The notes below the pieces were generated by a model. The model did no database searches, was not told where the DNA came from, and saw only the letters and a list, made by a program, of their open reading frames with translations. DNA of 64,000 nt, from assembly GCA_902810745.1 (NCBI GenBank), contig CADDYW010000011.1, forward strand, positions 1 to 64,000. The letters run 5' to 3'. The stretch is from Chloroflexota bacterium. GTDB taxonomy: Bacteria > Chloroflexota > UBA6077 > FW602-bin22 > CADDYW01. How positions within the stretch are numbered: position 1 is the stretch's first letter; every line of letters begins with the position of its first letter. Positions 15,540-24,684 of this stretch are shown here, piece after piece. The position numbers and the translations under genes are program-made.

Positions 15540-17162
15540 ATGGATCATCGGGCGACTCGCCTTGCTCGGGTGCTTGTCGTGGTGGGGCTGCTGACGACGG
15601 CTGCCTGCACGAAGCTGCCGGAAGACTACCCGACTCCTACTCCGTTCCCTACTCCGGAGACGAGTAACAAGCCCGTTTATACCGTGAAGCGAGGGACGAT
15701 CGAGCAGCAGATCAAAGCGCTGGGCCGCGTTGCTGCCGAGCAGGAAGCGGTGATGTACTTCCGACAGGCCGGTCGCCTCTACCACATGTACGTCGAGACC
15801 GAGCAGAAGGTGAAGAAAGGCGACCTGCTCGCCGAGCTCGACACGGGAACGCTCAAGGATCAGGTCGAGATTGCCAAGACGCAGGCGGAGATCGCGCAGC
15901 TCAAGGTCGATCAGGCGATGGGGAAGGATACCGCCAATGGAGAGTCGGCGGCGGTCTCGTCGGCACGTGCCGCGCTGGCCAAGGCCGAGGCCGACTACGC
16001 CAAGGCGCAGGACGCCCTCGATAAGCTGTTAGAGGGTCCGACCGCGGCTGATCTTCAGGCTGCCCAGGCAGCGGTGGCATCGGCCCAGACCCAGCTCCAG
16101 AAGGACAAGGCTGCGCTGATCCAGCTTCAGACCCCTCCGACGGCAGATCAGATCACGATTCTCCGGGCAAACCTCGACAAGGCGCAGGCGGCGCTCCAGC
16201 AGGCGCAGGCAGCTTACGACCGGGTAAAGTTCCGCCCCGATATCGCGGCTCTGCCGCAGTCCGCGGCACTTCAGCAGGCGACCGCGGACTATAACGCGGC
16301 GAAGGCGACGTTTGATCAGGCAATAGCGGGGCCGAAGCCCGAAGACATCGCGAATGCGCAGAAGCAGGTTCAGGTCGACGAGGCCAACGTCCAGGCGGCA
16401 CAGTCGAAGCTCGATCTTCTGCAAAAGGGCGCGACCGCGGCCGAAATCGACGCCGCGAAACAATCAGTCGCCAGCGCCAAGGCGAGCGTCGACCTGGCGC
16501 GGGTCACTCTCCAGCAGGCTCTGGGCGCGGCGTCAGGGAAGAGCATCGACGTTCAGATCGCCCAGAAGCAGGCGGAACTCGCGAAGCTTCAGCTCGAGAC
16601 GCTGCAGAATCAGCTCGATCAAGCCCAGCTGCGCGCACCGTTCGATGGTGTGATTACTGAGACGGATGCCCAGGATGGCGACGCGATTCAATCCTACACG
16701 CCCGTCCTGACGGTCTCGAACCCGTCAAAGCTTGAGATCGCGGTCGAGCTGCAGCCGGCGGACCTGACGCAGGTCGCGGTGGGGAAGCTGGCGACGATCG
16801 TCCTGAGCTCCTATCCGAAGACGACGCTGCAGGGAAAGGTCATCCGTATGCCGGAGACGACGACGAGCACGTCGCCCCAGCTACCAGCGACTCTTCGGAC
16901 CGTGCGAATCAATCTCCCGCCCCCTCCGGGACCGGTGAATCTTGGCGACCTGGCCAACGTGACCATCGACGTGCAACGTAAGGACAATGTACTTCTGCTG
17001 CCGACCGCGGCAATCCGGACGTTTGGTGGGCGGCGCTTCGTGCGCCTCGAAGGGCCGTCGGGCCGTCACCAGGAAGTGGATATCGAGGTCGGCATCAGCG
17101 ACGACACGAATACCGAGATCACCAAGGGGCTCCAAGAGGGGCAGAAGGTTATTGCTCCGTGA
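15540..17162 (+). CDS. HlyD/RND-type periplasmic adaptor lipoprotein
   Basis: The product is 540 aa with a lipoprotein signal peptide ending LLTTAAC (Cys23) and a short Thr/Pro linker. A split biotinyl-lipoyl domain (about 35-90, and again near the C-terminal end of the hairpin, LRAPFDGVITETDAQDGDAI) flanks a very long alpha-helical coiled coil (about 100-360). The coil has four internal repeats, each opening with a Pro-Thr/Pro-x-(A/E)-(D/E) turn. Beta-barrel and membrane-proximal domains follow. Such adaptors bridge an ABC (MacB-like) or RND pump to the envelope exterior. No pump gene is adjacent, which is unusual. The 3' end overlaps the convergent YdcF gene by 14 nt. Confidence 0.88.
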   Translation: MDHRATRLARVLVVVGLLTTAACTKLPEDYPTPTPFPTPETSNKPVYTVKRGTIEQQIKALGRVAAEQEAVMYFRQAGRLYHMYVETEQKVKKGDLLAELDTGTLKDQVEIAKTQAEIAQLKVDQAMGKDTANGESAAVSSARAALAKAEADYAKAQDALDKLLEGPTAADLQAAQAAVASAQTQLQKDKAALIQLQTPPTADQITILRANLDKAQAALQQAQAAYDRVKFRPDIAALPQSAALQQATADYNAAKATFDQAIAGPKPEDIANAQKQVQVDEANVQAAQSKLDLLQKGATAAEIDAAKQSVASAKASVDLARVTLQQALGAASGKSIDVQIAQKQAELAKLQLETLQNQLDQAQLRAPFDGVITETDAQDGDAIQSYTPVLTVSNPSKLEIAVELQPADLTQVAVGKLATIVLSSYPKTTLQGKVIRMPETTTSTSPQLPATLRTVRINLPPPPGPVNLGDLANVTIDVQRKDNVLLLPTAAIRTFGGRRFVRLEGPSGRHQEVDIEVGISDDTNTEITKGLQEGQKVIAP

Positions 17163-17784
17163 TGATTCCTGGTGCGATGTAGCCGCGGGCTAGATAGTAG
17201 AGCAGCTTGAGGTACTCGTCGTTCACCGAGACGAAACCTTCCTCGCTCTGCCACCAGTGATTGAGATCGAACGGGCCACCGACCACCGGCGCTGGCCAGA
17301 CCTCGAGATCTTGCCCGGCGAAGGCCGTGCGGAAGGTCCAGAGGCTCCGTCGAATGTGGTAGCGGTCAGTTACCAGAAGCGCCGTGCGCCACCCGTGTTC
17401 CTCCATCAGCTGGCGCGAGCGTAGAGCATCCTCGTGGGTGTTCTGGGTCCCATTTGCCAGGAGAATCGCCTGTCGCGGGATGCCGCGCCGAGCGAGTACC
17501 GTTGCCTCGATTGGTGTACCGTTTGGTGCGCCGGTCGCGATGATGTGCTGCGCTAGCCCTTCGCGATAGAGAGTGATTCCATAGGCTTCCCGATCTCCGT
17601 TGCCGCCTCCCAGGACGATGATCACGTCGGCGGGGTGCAGGCTTGCTGGCACGTCGAGGGCATATCCGAGCACGGGCAGCCACGCCGAGCGCAGCTCGTA
17701 CCCGAGGGTCGCGCCGAAGATCACGAAGAGGACAAGACCGACACAGCCAACCGCGCAGGTGGAGAATCGTGGCCTCGGGCTCAA
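17149..17784 (-). CDS. YdcF family (DUF218) membrane-anchored protein
   Basis: The product is 211 aa. One N-terminal membrane helix (about 10-30) precedes the DUF218 domain: DVIIVLGGG, then GAPNGTPIEA, NTHEDALRS and LLVTDRYHIRRSL, all conserved in the SanA/ElyC/YdcF family linked to envelope carbohydrate or barrier function. The reaction is unknown. I choose TTG at 17784 because AAGGAG lies 8 nt upstream. Earlier in-frame starts up to 17898 would add a basic, non-homologous stretch and overlap the plus-strand gene at 17853. The 3' end converges on the HlyD-type gene. Confidence 0.85.
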   Translation of the reverse strand: MSPRPRFSTCAVGCVGLVLFVIFGATLGYELRSAWLPVLGYALDVPASLHPADVIIVLGGGNGDREAYGITLYREGLAQHIIATGAPNGTPIEATVLARRGIPRQAILLANGTQNTHEDALRSRQLMEEHGWRTALLVTDRYHIRRSLWTFRTAFAGQDLEVWPAPVVGGPFDLNHWWQSEEGFVSVNDEYLKLLYYLARGYIAPGIITEQ

Positions 17785-17852
17785 CGGTCTGTCTCCTTGC
17801 TCCCGAGTGGAGCGTGGCACGCTGGATGCCAGCGCCAGGCGGGAGGATCGTC

Positions 17853-18074
17853 GTGGTGCAGCACAATGCCCGATATTTCCAGAAGGCCCTGAAGGCACTT
17901 GACTGGTCTCACGGCTACACCGGGAACCAGTTGATCAACCTGTTCTCTGATTTCCCCATCGGCTGGTTCGTTCGCGTGCCGCAGGACCGCCTGTTCACCC
18001 GCTGGGAGGATTTCTGGCAGTACGTGACGCCGATCAGCGCGTCGACGCGAGGATCGCAGGCCCACGAGCGCTAG
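17853..18074 (+). CDS. Hypothetical protein, 73 aa, Trp/Phe/Tyr-rich
   Basis: GTG at 17853 has GGGAGG exactly 6 nt upstream. The frame gives a plausible soluble protein: VQHNARYFQKALKALDW, NQLINLFSDFPIGWFVRVP, and RWEDFWQYVTP. Aromatic and charged residues alternate like a real fold, and the minus-strand reading over the same bases is Arg/Leu-rich and unconvincing. It sits divergent from YdcF and convergent with the reductase gene. No family is recognised. An upstream ORF extension to 17643 is a shadow of YdcF. Confidence 0.55.
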   Translation: MVQHNARYFQKALKALDWSHGYTGNQLINLFSDFPIGWFVRVPQDRLFTRWEDFWQYVTPISASTRGSQAHER

Positions 18075-18151
18075 GGAGCAGCGCTCGGAGCCGGGGATGA
18101 CGAGCAGCAAGCCGACTGCCCCCGCACCGGTCTTCCCCGCGCACCGGACAT

Positions 18152-19261
18152 CTACGTCTTCCACGACTTCGAGAAGCTCATATCTCCACTGATCGCCTGA
18201 TCGGCCAGGTGCTGGAAAAGCCGGTAGCGGGAGAGGAGCAAGACGGCGAGACTCGGGATACGGTAGACGATTTTTCCGAGGATCGACCAGAAACGCAGAT
18301 CTCGCCCCAGCACTGACTGGACTGCAGCGGAGTAGCCGCTGAGGCTGGGCCAGTCTCCGGAGAGGAATCGGGCAAGGGCATCCGAGGCGAATCGACCGGT
18401 CTGAATTGCGTAGGCGATCCCTTCCCCGAAGAACGGATCCGCAACGCCCGCCGCGTCACCTGCCAGGATGACATTCCCGCGGTCGAGGGGCTCGACGCCG
18501 CGCCAGACCGGGATCTTATGGCCAACAATTCGCAGCGGGTGGCGGAAGGTCATCTGGTGTCGGTCGAGGAACTCCCACAGGTGGCGGCGAAGATTGCGAA
18601 ACTGCCGCCGGTCCGACGTACCGACACCGACGTTGGACAGATCGCCCTTGGGGAAAAACCAGGCATAGCCGTTCGGAATGCCAAAGTCGATGATCGCCAC
18701 GTCGCGCGACCCGCCTTCCGGCCGTGGCCCTTCTGCTTCGAGTGCCAGGACGTACTGACGCTCGCGACCGGCACGCAGTCCGACACTGCGAGCGACAATG
18801 CTATCGGCACCATCGGCGCCGACGACCGCTCGGGACCGAAGCTGGCCACGGCTCGTCTCGACGGTCGCCACGTGGGAATCCTCGGATGGCACCACGCCCT
18901 GGACGAATGTGTCGTCGATCAAATGAGCACCTTGTTCGACCGCGTGCTCGGCGAGCCTCTGATCGAACCCGGCCCGCTGAACCATCCAGATCGCGTGATC
19001 GCGCGACTGAAGCGTGGCAGCTCTGGTGCGCGGCGCGGATAACCTGACTACGCGCGGGCGCGCAAGAACGAGACCGTCGACGTCGACGTCGAGCAATCGG
19101 TACGCCTTTGGACTCAGCCCGCCGCCGCACGGCTTGTCGCGTGGCAGCGGGCTACGTTCGATCAACGCAACGTCGACCCCAGCCTCCGCGAGACGGGCCG
19201 CAGCAGTGGCGCCGGCCGGCCCCGCGCCGACGACGATCACGTCGTAGAGGTGTGTGCTCAA
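18152..19261 (-). CDS. Geranylgeranyl reductase family FAD-dependent oxidoreductase
   Basis: The product is 369 aa. The N-terminal dinucleotide fold VIVVGAGPAGATAAARLA is followed by RDKPCGGGLSPKA, the PxxKxCGGG-type signature of the geranylgeranyl reductase family. The second FAD motif VVGADGADSIVARS is near 160, and ILAGDAAGVADPFFGEGI lies in the C-terminal half. Members reduce double bonds of prenyl chains (menaquinone, chlorophyll or archaeal lipids) with FAD. In a non-photosynthetic bacterium menaquinone side-chain reduction is a sensible guess, not shown here. The start is TTG at 19261 with only a weak ribosome binding site. Confidence 0.87.
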   Translation of the reverse strand: MSTHLYDVIVVGAGPAGATAAARLAEAGVDVALIERSPLPRDKPCGGGLSPKAYRLLDVDVDGLVLARPRVVRLSAPRTRAATLQSRDHAIWMVQRAGFDQRLAEHAVEQGAHLIDDTFVQGVVPSEDSHVATVETSRGQLRSRAVVGADGADSIVARSVGLRAGRERQYVLALEAEGPRPEGGSRDVAIIDFGIPNGYAWFFPKGDLSNVGVGTSDRRQFRNLRRHLWEFLDRHQMTFRHPLRIVGHKIPVWRGVEPLDRGNVILAGDAAGVADPFFGEGIAYAIQTGRFASDALARFLSGDWPSLSGYSAAVQSVLGRDLRFWSILGKIVYRIPSLAVLLLSRYRLFQHLADQAISGDMSFSKSWKT

Positions 19262-19365
19262 CCGACGTTATCCCGTGGAATCCTGGGTAGATCCGGTATC
19301 AGGTAAAGTCGAGGGGAGAGCTTGATGCCACGGGCCCAACGGAGATGGGCTGACTCAAGCGCTGC

Positions 19366-19659
19366 CTACGCGTTCGGCTGATTCGGCTCTGTCCCGGCGC
19401 TCTGGCTGCCTTCGCTGCCCTCGGCCGGCGGCCGTCGCAGCCGTTCTGCCTTCTGCTGAACCGTGGTCTTACCAGCCTCGAACGCCGATGCCAGCTCCTG
19501 ACGCGTCTCCTCGAGAATGCGGCGGCTCTCGTTCAGGACCGCGTTTGCTCTCTCCTGCATCTCGCTGAAGCGGCGATTGATCTCTAGCTGCCCGCTACGC
19601 TGTGTGTACCAGAACGTGCCAAGGGCGCCGACGATAACGCCAAGCAAGAAATTTCTCAT
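19366..19659 (-). CDS. Small membrane-anchored coiled-coil protein (97 aa), YtxH-like
   Basis: The sequence starts MRNFLLGVIVGALGTFWY, a single N-terminal membrane helix, followed by an amphipathic helix rich in Glu/Arg/Gln (about 25-75) and a Glu/Ser/Pro-rich tail. The arrangement recalls YtxH/apolipoprotein-like stress or envelope proteins. ATG at 19659 has GGAGG 6 nt upstream. A longer start at 19689 would put charged residues before the helix. Function unknown. Confidence 0.68.
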   Translation of the reverse strand: MRNFLLGVIVGALGTFWYTQRSGQLEINRRFSEMQERANAVLNESRRILEETRQELASAFEAGKTTVQQKAERLRRPPAEGSEGSQSAGTEPNQPNA

Positions 19660-19676
19660 CCTCTGCCTCCTCGGGT

Positions 19677-19706
19677 CATATACTACCACACGGCCCGGTT
19701 CGATAA
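19677..19706 (-). promoter_or_regulatory. Possible promoter of the 97-aa membrane protein gene
   Basis: Minus strand: TTATCG (19706-19701), an 18-nt spacer and TATATG (19682-19677). Both hexamers are imperfect. The start would lie close to the ATG at 19659. Confidence 0.35.
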
Positions 19707-19770
19707 GAGAGTGGACGCGATGGAGGTCTGGCCTACCGCTTTTGTCCGCGGTCCGGTCCTCAGGGTTATT

Positions 19771-20193
19771 TTACAGTCCGCTCTCCGCGACCCGAAAGCC
19801 GATGAGGACTGCACCGGCGATCAGCACCACCACGAGCACTGCCCAGGCCAGGATCCACGGTCCGACAACGCCCGCGAGCATGACCAGCTCGACGAGCCCC
19901 CACACCACCGGAAATGCCAGAAGCAGCGCGACGATGATGGCGACGATGATCATGGCGATCGTCCGAGGACGATACTGGCCGTACTGAGCCGTCGCGGCCT
20001 CGTTGACCGGACGTGATCCACCGTCGGTCGACATATCCTCCTCGACATTCACCTGAACGACCGATTGCCCGGGCGCGCCCAGGGCGGGCTCGGGAACCTC
20101 CGGCCGCTCCATCTCCGTGTTATCGGCGGGTGCTCCTGGCTGGCGCTCCAGTCGTCCGGCTGGGCGAGACTGATCACGATCCGGTCTGGCCAT
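19771..20193 (-). CDS. Small integral membrane protein with charged N-terminal tail (140 aa)
   Basis: The N-terminal 70 residues are hydrophilic and Pro/Glu/Arg-rich (disordered), followed by two hydrophobic segments, about 80-103 and 108-135 (TIAMIIVAIIVALLLAF, then a Val/Leu-rich stretch). ATG at 20193 (MARPDRD) follows a GGAAGGAG purine tract and lies about 16 nt after the predicted transcript start. Longer reading frames to 20349 run upstream of that promoter. No family recognised. Confidence 0.65.
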   Translation of the reverse strand: MARPDRDQSRPAGRLERQPGAPADNTEMERPEVPEPALGAPGQSVVQVNVEEDMSTDGGSRPVNEAATAQYGQYRPRTIAMIIVAIIVALLLAFPVVWGLVELVMLAGVVGPWILAWAVLVVVLIAGAVLIGFRVAESGL

Positions 20194-20215
20194 GTCTCCT
20201 TCCTTCGCGCTGATC

Positions 20216-20221
20216 AGTATA
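20216..20221 (-). promoter_or_regulatory. -10 element for the 140-aa membrane protein gene
   Basis: TATACT on the minus strand (20221-20216). The -35 region (TCTTCC-like at 17-nt spacing) is poor. A start near 20209 would give a 16-nt leader containing the ribosome binding site, which supports ATG at 20193. Confidence 0.4.
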
Positions 20222-20272
20222 CCGCGAGAACCGTGGCGGAAGAGGTCCAGTGAGCGCAAGTCCGATGCCAGC

Positions 20273-20989
20273 TCAGACGTTCTCCGCCAGGATTGCCCGT
20301 TTGCATTGCTCGATGGCGTCGGTGATCTGAATGCCGCGCGGGCAGGCATCCGTGCAGTTCAACACAACGCGGCAGCGCCAGACGCCCCAGCGCTCATTCA
20401 AGATCGCAAGCCGCTGCGCCGCTCCGCGATCTCGACTGTCGAAGATGAACCGATGTGCGTTCACGATTGCCGCGGGACCAACGAACTTGCCGTTTGCCCA
20501 GAATGGTGGACAGGCTGTCGTACAGGCGGCGCAGAGGATGCACTTCGTCGTGTCGTCGTAGCGCTCTCGCTCGGCAGGCGACTGCAGGCGCTCGGTCGCG
20601 GGTGGGCGCTCATCGTTGATCAGGTACGGGAGCACCTCGGCGTAGTGAGCGAAGAACGGGGTGAGATCGACGACCAGGTCCTTGACGACCGTCAGGCCCA
20701 TCAAGGGCTGAAGCCGGATATGATTGCCCAGGTCTTTGACCAGGACCTTGCAGGCAAGGCGATTACGGCCATTGATGCGCATCGCGTCGGATCCGCAGAT
20801 ACCCTGGCCGCACGATCGACGAAACGTCAGCGTGCCATCCTGGTACCACTTGATGCGATTCAGTAGATCGAGGACACGATCCGACTGTTCTGCCTCGACC
20901 TCGTAGGTTTCGTCGTGAGGCGCCGAATCGACGTCAGGATTGAATCGCTCGATCTGAACCGTTACTGTCTTCTTTTTTGTTTGCTCCAT
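20273..20989 (-). CDS. sdhB: Succinate dehydrogenase iron-sulfur subunit
   Basis: The product is 238 aa. The N-terminal [2Fe-2S] ferredoxin domain has Cys60, Cys65, Asp68 and Cys80 (SCGQGICGSD), with Asp replacing Cys as in many SdhB proteins. The C-terminal domain has CILCAACTTAC and CRVVLNCTDACPRG for the [4Fe-4S] and [3Fe-4S] clusters. It passes electrons from the FAD in SdhA to quinone at SdhCD. It is the last gene of the icd-mdh-sdhCDAB run, 139 nt after sdhA. Confidence 0.95.
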   Translation of the reverse strand: MEQTKKKTVTVQIERFNPDVDSAPHDETYEVEAEQSDRVLDLLNRIKWYQDGTLTFRRSCGQGICGSDAMRINGRNRLACKVLVKDLGNHIRLQPLMGLTVVKDLVVDLTPFFAHYAEVLPYLINDERPPATERLQSPAERERYDDTTKCILCAACTTACPPFWANGKFVGPAAIVNAHRFIFDSRDRGAAQRLAILNERWGVWRCRVVLNCTDACPRGIQITDAIEQCKRAILAENV

Positions 20990-21128
20990 GGTCTATCAGG
21001 TCCGTTCAAACTCGTTCGAGGGCAACCGAGCGACGTCTTTCCCGGTACCTCCCCCACCTACCGTCGCGCGGCTGCAGTTTCTGGAGTATCCACCTTCGCT
21101 TCCCGGATCGAAAGTGCCCGCTCCGCGA

Positions 21129-22865
21129 TCAGTAGCTACGGGCCTTTGGCTCGAACCGGGTGATCCGCACTGGCTTGTATCGCAGCTCAATCTTTCCATC
21201 CTGATTGTACGCGAGAGTATGCTTCAGCCACTCGCTGTCGTTACGCTCGGGAAAATCCTCGCGGTAGTGTGCCCCGCGGCTTTCGGTGCGGGCGAGGGCA
21301 GATACGACCAGAGCCTCGGAAATGTCGATCAGATAGCCAATCTCGAGCGTCTCGAGCAGGTCAGTGTTGAACGTCTGCCCGCGATCATTTGGTCGAACCC
21401 GCTTGAAGCGTTCGCGCAGCTGCTCGAGCCGCGAGCGGCACTGGGTCAGGGTGTCCGCGTTCCGGATGACGGACGCGAGATCCATCATCGTCTCGCGCAG
21501 ATCTTCGCGAACCGTCGCGGGAGGCTCGGCGCTCTCGCCGGATAGAAAATGATCGATCTCGGCACGCGCGCGATCCGCGGCATCGGCCGGCAACGGTGGC
21601 AGGTCGTTCGCACGGATGAAGCGCAGGGCGTCTTTACCAGCCCGCCGCCCGAAGACGATGATGTCTACCAGCGAGTTGGTACCCAGTCGATTGGCGCCGT
21701 GAACCGAAACGCAGGCGCATTCGCCAGCCGCGTATAGGCCTGGCAGTGGCGTGTTGTTCTCGTCGATCACGACGCGGCCATCCAGGTCGGTTGGGATACC
21801 TCCCATGGCGTAGTGGGCGGTCGGCTGCACCGGCACTGGCGTGGTCACCGGATCGATCCCGAAGTAGACCCGCACAAACTCGGTGATGTCCGGAAGCTTC
21901 GTCTCGATAACGTCCTTCCCGAGGTGGCGGAGATCCAGGTAGAGATAGTCCTGGCCGTCGATACCACGCCCCGCGCGAATCTCGTTGTACATGCAGCGCG
22001 AGATGATATCGCGCGGGGCAAGATCCTTCAGCGTCGGAGCGTAGCGCTCCATGAAGCGCTCGCCCTGTCCGTTCAGTAGGATGGCACCCTCGCCACGTGC
22101 TCCCTCGGTAATCAGGAAGCCCAGCCGATACATGCCCGTCGGATGGAATTGATAGAACTCCACGTCCTCGAGTGGGATGCCCCGGCGGTAGCAGATGGCG
22201 ACGCCATCGCCCGTGCCGGCGAGCGCGTTACTGGTCACCTTGAACGCTCGTCCGTACCCTCCGGTCGCGAAGATCACGACCTTGCTGTGGAAGACGTGTA
22301 GCTCGCCAGACTGGATATTCCGTGCGACGACCCCCGCGGCGCGGCCTTCCGACAGGATAAGATCCAGAACGTGGAACTCGTTGAAGAAGTTGACGTTGTA
22401 CTTGATGCACTGCTGATAGAGGGTCTGCAAGATCATGTGTCCGGTGCGGTCGGCGGCATAGCAGGCGCGACGGACCGGGGCCTCGCCAAAGTTACGCGTG
22501 TGGCCGCCAAAGCGCCGTTGATCGATCTTCCCATCGGGTGTTCGGTTGAAAGGAAGGCCGTTATGCTCGAGCTCGTAGACCGTCTCCACGGCATCGCGGC
22601 ACATGATCTCGACGGCATCCTGATCGGAGAGGTAGTCCCCTCCCTTCACCGTATCGAACATGTGCCATTCCCAGTGGTCTTCTTCGAGGTTTCCCAGGGC
22701 GGCGCCAATTCCACCCTGGGCAGCCCCGGTGTGGGAGCGTGTTGGATAAAGTTTACTCAAGACGGCGACGTTGGCGTAGGCGGACGTTTGCAGGGCGGCC
22801 ATGAGGCCGGCGCCGCCAGCACCCACGATGACGACGTCGAAGCGGTGAACGTTGATTGGACTCAT
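21129..22865 (-). CDS. sdhA: Succinate dehydrogenase flavoprotein subunit
   Basis: The product is 578 aa. The FAD-binding motif [14 protein letters not shown] is at residues 11-24. [17 protein letters not shown] carries His45, the expected covalent FAD attachment site. Substrate-site residues appear in HPTGMY and HYAMGGI, and [22 protein letters not shown] completes the FAD domain. It oxidises succinate to fumarate on the cytoplasmic side of the membrane. Its ATG overlaps the sdhD stop by 4 nt. Length is normal for the family. Confidence 0.97.
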   Translation of the reverse strand: MSPINVHRFDVVIVGAGGAGLMAALQTSAYANVAVLSKLYPTRSHTGAAQGGIGAALGNLEEDHWEWHMFDTVKGGDYLSDQDAVEIMCRDAVETVYELEHNGLPFNRTPDGKIDQRRFGGHTRNFGEAPVRRACYAADRTGHMILQTLYQQCIKYNVNFFNEFHVLDLILSEGRAAGVVARNIQSGELHVFHSKVVIFATGGYGRAFKVTSNALAGTGDGVAICYRRGIPLEDVEFYQFHPTGMYRLGFLITEGARGEGAILLNGQGERFMERYAPTLKDLAPRDIISRCMYNEIRAGRGIDGQDYLYLDLRHLGKDVIETKLPDITEFVRVYFGIDPVTTPVPVQPTAHYAMGGIPTDLDGRVVIDENNTPLPGLYAAGECACVSVHGANRLGTNSLVDIIVFGRRAGKDALRFIRANDLPPLPADAADRARAEIDHFLSGESAEPPATVREDLRETMMDLASVIRNADTLTQCRSRLEQLRERFKRVRPNDRGQTFNTDLLETLEIGYLIDISEALVVSALARTESRGAHYREDFPERNDSEWLKHTLAYNQDGKIELRYKPVRITRFEPKARSY

Positions 22866-23278
22866 GAGCTGACAACCGGTTCAAAGGTAAGAATGACAAG
22901 CGAGCCGACGATCAGGAAGATCAGGGCGAAACTCGCCAGCGCCGCGAGCGACAGAACGCGATAGACGGGACGATGAACGTAATCGTCGATCACGGTTTTC
23001 AGGCCGTTCGCGCCGTGGGTCAGGGCAAGCACGAGCATGAGCCAGTCGTAGGTTCGCCAGAACGGGCTCTCCCAGCGATGGGCAACAAAGATGTAGTTCA
23101 CCATCGAGATATCGTTGATGACGTGCACGATCAGGACGTGCCCGAAAACGAGAAAAAGCAGAAAGACGCCCGACACGCGCATGAAGAGCCAGGCGTACAG
23201 CTCGAAGCTGCTGCCTCCGTCGGGGCGTCCTCGGCGAGGTGCCGGCAAGCGGGTCGGTTCGGTGATCAGGCTACTCAT
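22862..23278 (-). CDS. sdhD: Succinate dehydrogenase membrane anchor subunit
   Basis: The product is 138 aa with a basic N-terminal tail and three membrane helices (about 29-55, 75-95 and 105-133). His47 or His52 in the first helix and His88 in [14 protein letters not shown] are candidate heme b ligands; the HGxNGxK signature is typical of this subunit. Together with SdhC it binds quinone and heme. It overlaps sdhA and follows sdhC by 17 nt. Confidence 0.88.
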   Translation of the reverse strand: MSSLITEPTRLPAPRRGRPDGGSSFELYAWLFMRVSGVFLLFLVFGHVLIVHVINDISMVNYIFVAHRWESPFWRTYDWLMLVLALTHGANGLKTVIDDYVHRPVYRVLSLAALASFALIFLIVGSLVILTFEPVVSS

Positions 23279-23295
23279 AGTATCTTCTTTTCACA

Positions 23296-23643
23296 TCAGA
23301 ACGTCGTGCGCAGCATCAGGTAGGCGACGGGGATCATGATCAGCAGGTAGAGCACGGCCCCCGTGATGATCATCGCCCGGTTGTACTTGATGGCACTCGG
23401 GATGAAATCGATCGCGATCAGGCGGACACCATTGCCGCCATGATAGAGCACGGCAGCCACGAGCAGAAGCTCCAGCACTCGGATTGCTGGGCGCTCGTAG
23501 ATATGGACGACAACGTTGTACACGTTGGGGCCGAACCCGACCAGCGCCGTGTCGAGAATGTGGACGAACAGGAAGAACGCGACAGCCACGCCGGTCACAC
23601 GATGGAGTAGCCAGGCCCACTGGCCGATCTGACCTCGGTACAT
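23296..23643 (-). CDS. sdhC: Succinate dehydrogenase cytochrome b subunit
   Basis: The product is 115 aa with three membrane helices. WLLHRVTG is the SdhC signature (His14, Arg15), followed by His28 and by His68 in LYHGGNGVR, candidates for heme axial ligation. The ATG at 23643 overlaps the mdh stop by one base (TAATG), implying translational coupling of mdh with the complex II genes. Confidence 0.9.
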   Translation of the reverse strand: MYRGQIGQWAWLLHRVTGVAVAFFLFVHILDTALVGFGPNVYNVVVHIYERPAIRVLELLLVAAVLYHGGNGVRLIAIDFIPSAIKYNRAMIITGAVLYLLIMIPVAYLMLRTTF

Positions 23644-24587
23644 TACAGCTTCATCGCCTGCACCAGAGCGCGGACCGCTTCCGCCGACCGGTGCAAAGCG
23701 CCTCGTTCGTCTTCGGAAAGGGGAAGCTCGATGATCTCTTCAACGCCGGACGCACCCAGCTTCACCGGCACGCCGACGTACAGGCCACGGATCCCATACT
23801 GGCCCTCGAGATAGGCGCAGCACGGAAGGACTCGCTTCTGATCCAGGAGAATTGCATCCGCCATCTCGGCGAGAGCCGCGGAGGGAGCATAGAAGGCGCT
23901 GCCGGTCTTCAGGTAGCTGACGATCTCCTCTCCTCCTCGGCGGGTTCGCTCGATGATCTTCTGGATCCGGTCCGCCGAAAGCAGTGACTTGAGTGGTCGG
24001 CCGCCAACGTAGGTGCTATCAGGCAACGGAACCATCGTGTCGCCATGCCCGCCAAGCACGTACGCGTCGACGTCCTGAAAAGAGACGCCAAGCTCGAGCG
24101 CCAGGAACGTCTTGTAGCGGGCGGTGTCGAGGATACCGGCCTGACCGACGACCCGGTTGCTGGAGAAGCCACTCACCCGGTAGGCGAGCTGGGTCATCGC
24201 GTCGACCGGATTCGTCAGCATGATGATGATGCAGTGCGGTGACTGCTGAACGACTGCTTGGACGACCGTCGTGATAACCTGCTGGTTAATCGACAGGAGC
24301 TCGTCGCGGCTCATGCCCGGCTTGCGCGGGACGCCGGAGGTGATGATGACAAGGTCAGAGTTTGCCGTCGCTTCATAGCCTCTCCCGTCAGGAGTAGTCG
24401 TCGCGCCGGTTACCCTGGCGTCAAAGCCGACGATCGGGGCAGACTCCTGGAGATCCAATGCCTTCCCTTCGGCGAGCCCCTCGACGACGTCGGTGAGGAC
24501 CACATCGGCGTACCCGCGTTCGACGATGCGCTGCGCCGTCGAGGCGCCGGTCTGACCGGCGCCGATGATCGAGATCTTTCTTCTCAC
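23643..24587 (-). CDS. mdh: Malate dehydrogenase (LDH-like type)
   Basis: The product is 314 aa from GTG at 24587, chosen because GAGGAG lies 9 nt upstream. The N-terminal Rossmann motif reads SIIGAGQTGAS. GVPRKPGMSR carries the malate-specific Arg88 (lactate dehydrogenases have Gln), followed by NPVDAMTQL. The catalytic His181 is in GGHGDTM. This is the tetrameric LDH-like malate dehydrogenase known from Chloroflexus and relatives. It converts malate and NAD+ to oxaloacetate. It lies between icd and sdhC on one strand. Confidence 0.95.
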   Translation of the reverse strand: MRRKISIIGAGQTGASTAQRIVERGYADVVLTDVVEGLAEGKALDLQESAPIVGFDARVTGATTTPDGRGYEATANSDLVIITSGVPRKPGMSRDELLSINQQVITTVVQAVVQQSPHCIIIMLTNPVDAMTQLAYRVSGFSSNRVVGQAGILDTARYKTFLALELGVSFQDVDAYVLGGHGDTMVPLPDSTYVGGRPLKSLLSADRIQKIIERTRRGGEEIVSYLKTGSAFYAPSAALAEMADAILLDQKRVLPCCAYLEGQYGIRGLYVGVPVKLGASGVEEIIELPLSEDERGALHRSAEAVRALVQAMKL

Positions 24588-24607
24588 CGTGATTATCTCC
24601 TCGGTTC

Positions 24608-24625
24608 CCCCCACGCGTGCGGGGG
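24608..24625 (-). other. GC hairpin between icd and mdh
   Basis: In the 97-nt gap a CCCCC...CACG / CGTG-GGGGG stem forms with a one-base bulge. No T-run follows, so it may tune mRNA stability or processing between icd and mdh rather than end transcription. Confidence 0.35.
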
Positions 24626-24684
24626 CAGTTTCAGCGCAGTCGGCGATCCGGAACCTGGAAACGGTCCCGGTCCAGGTTTATCGA

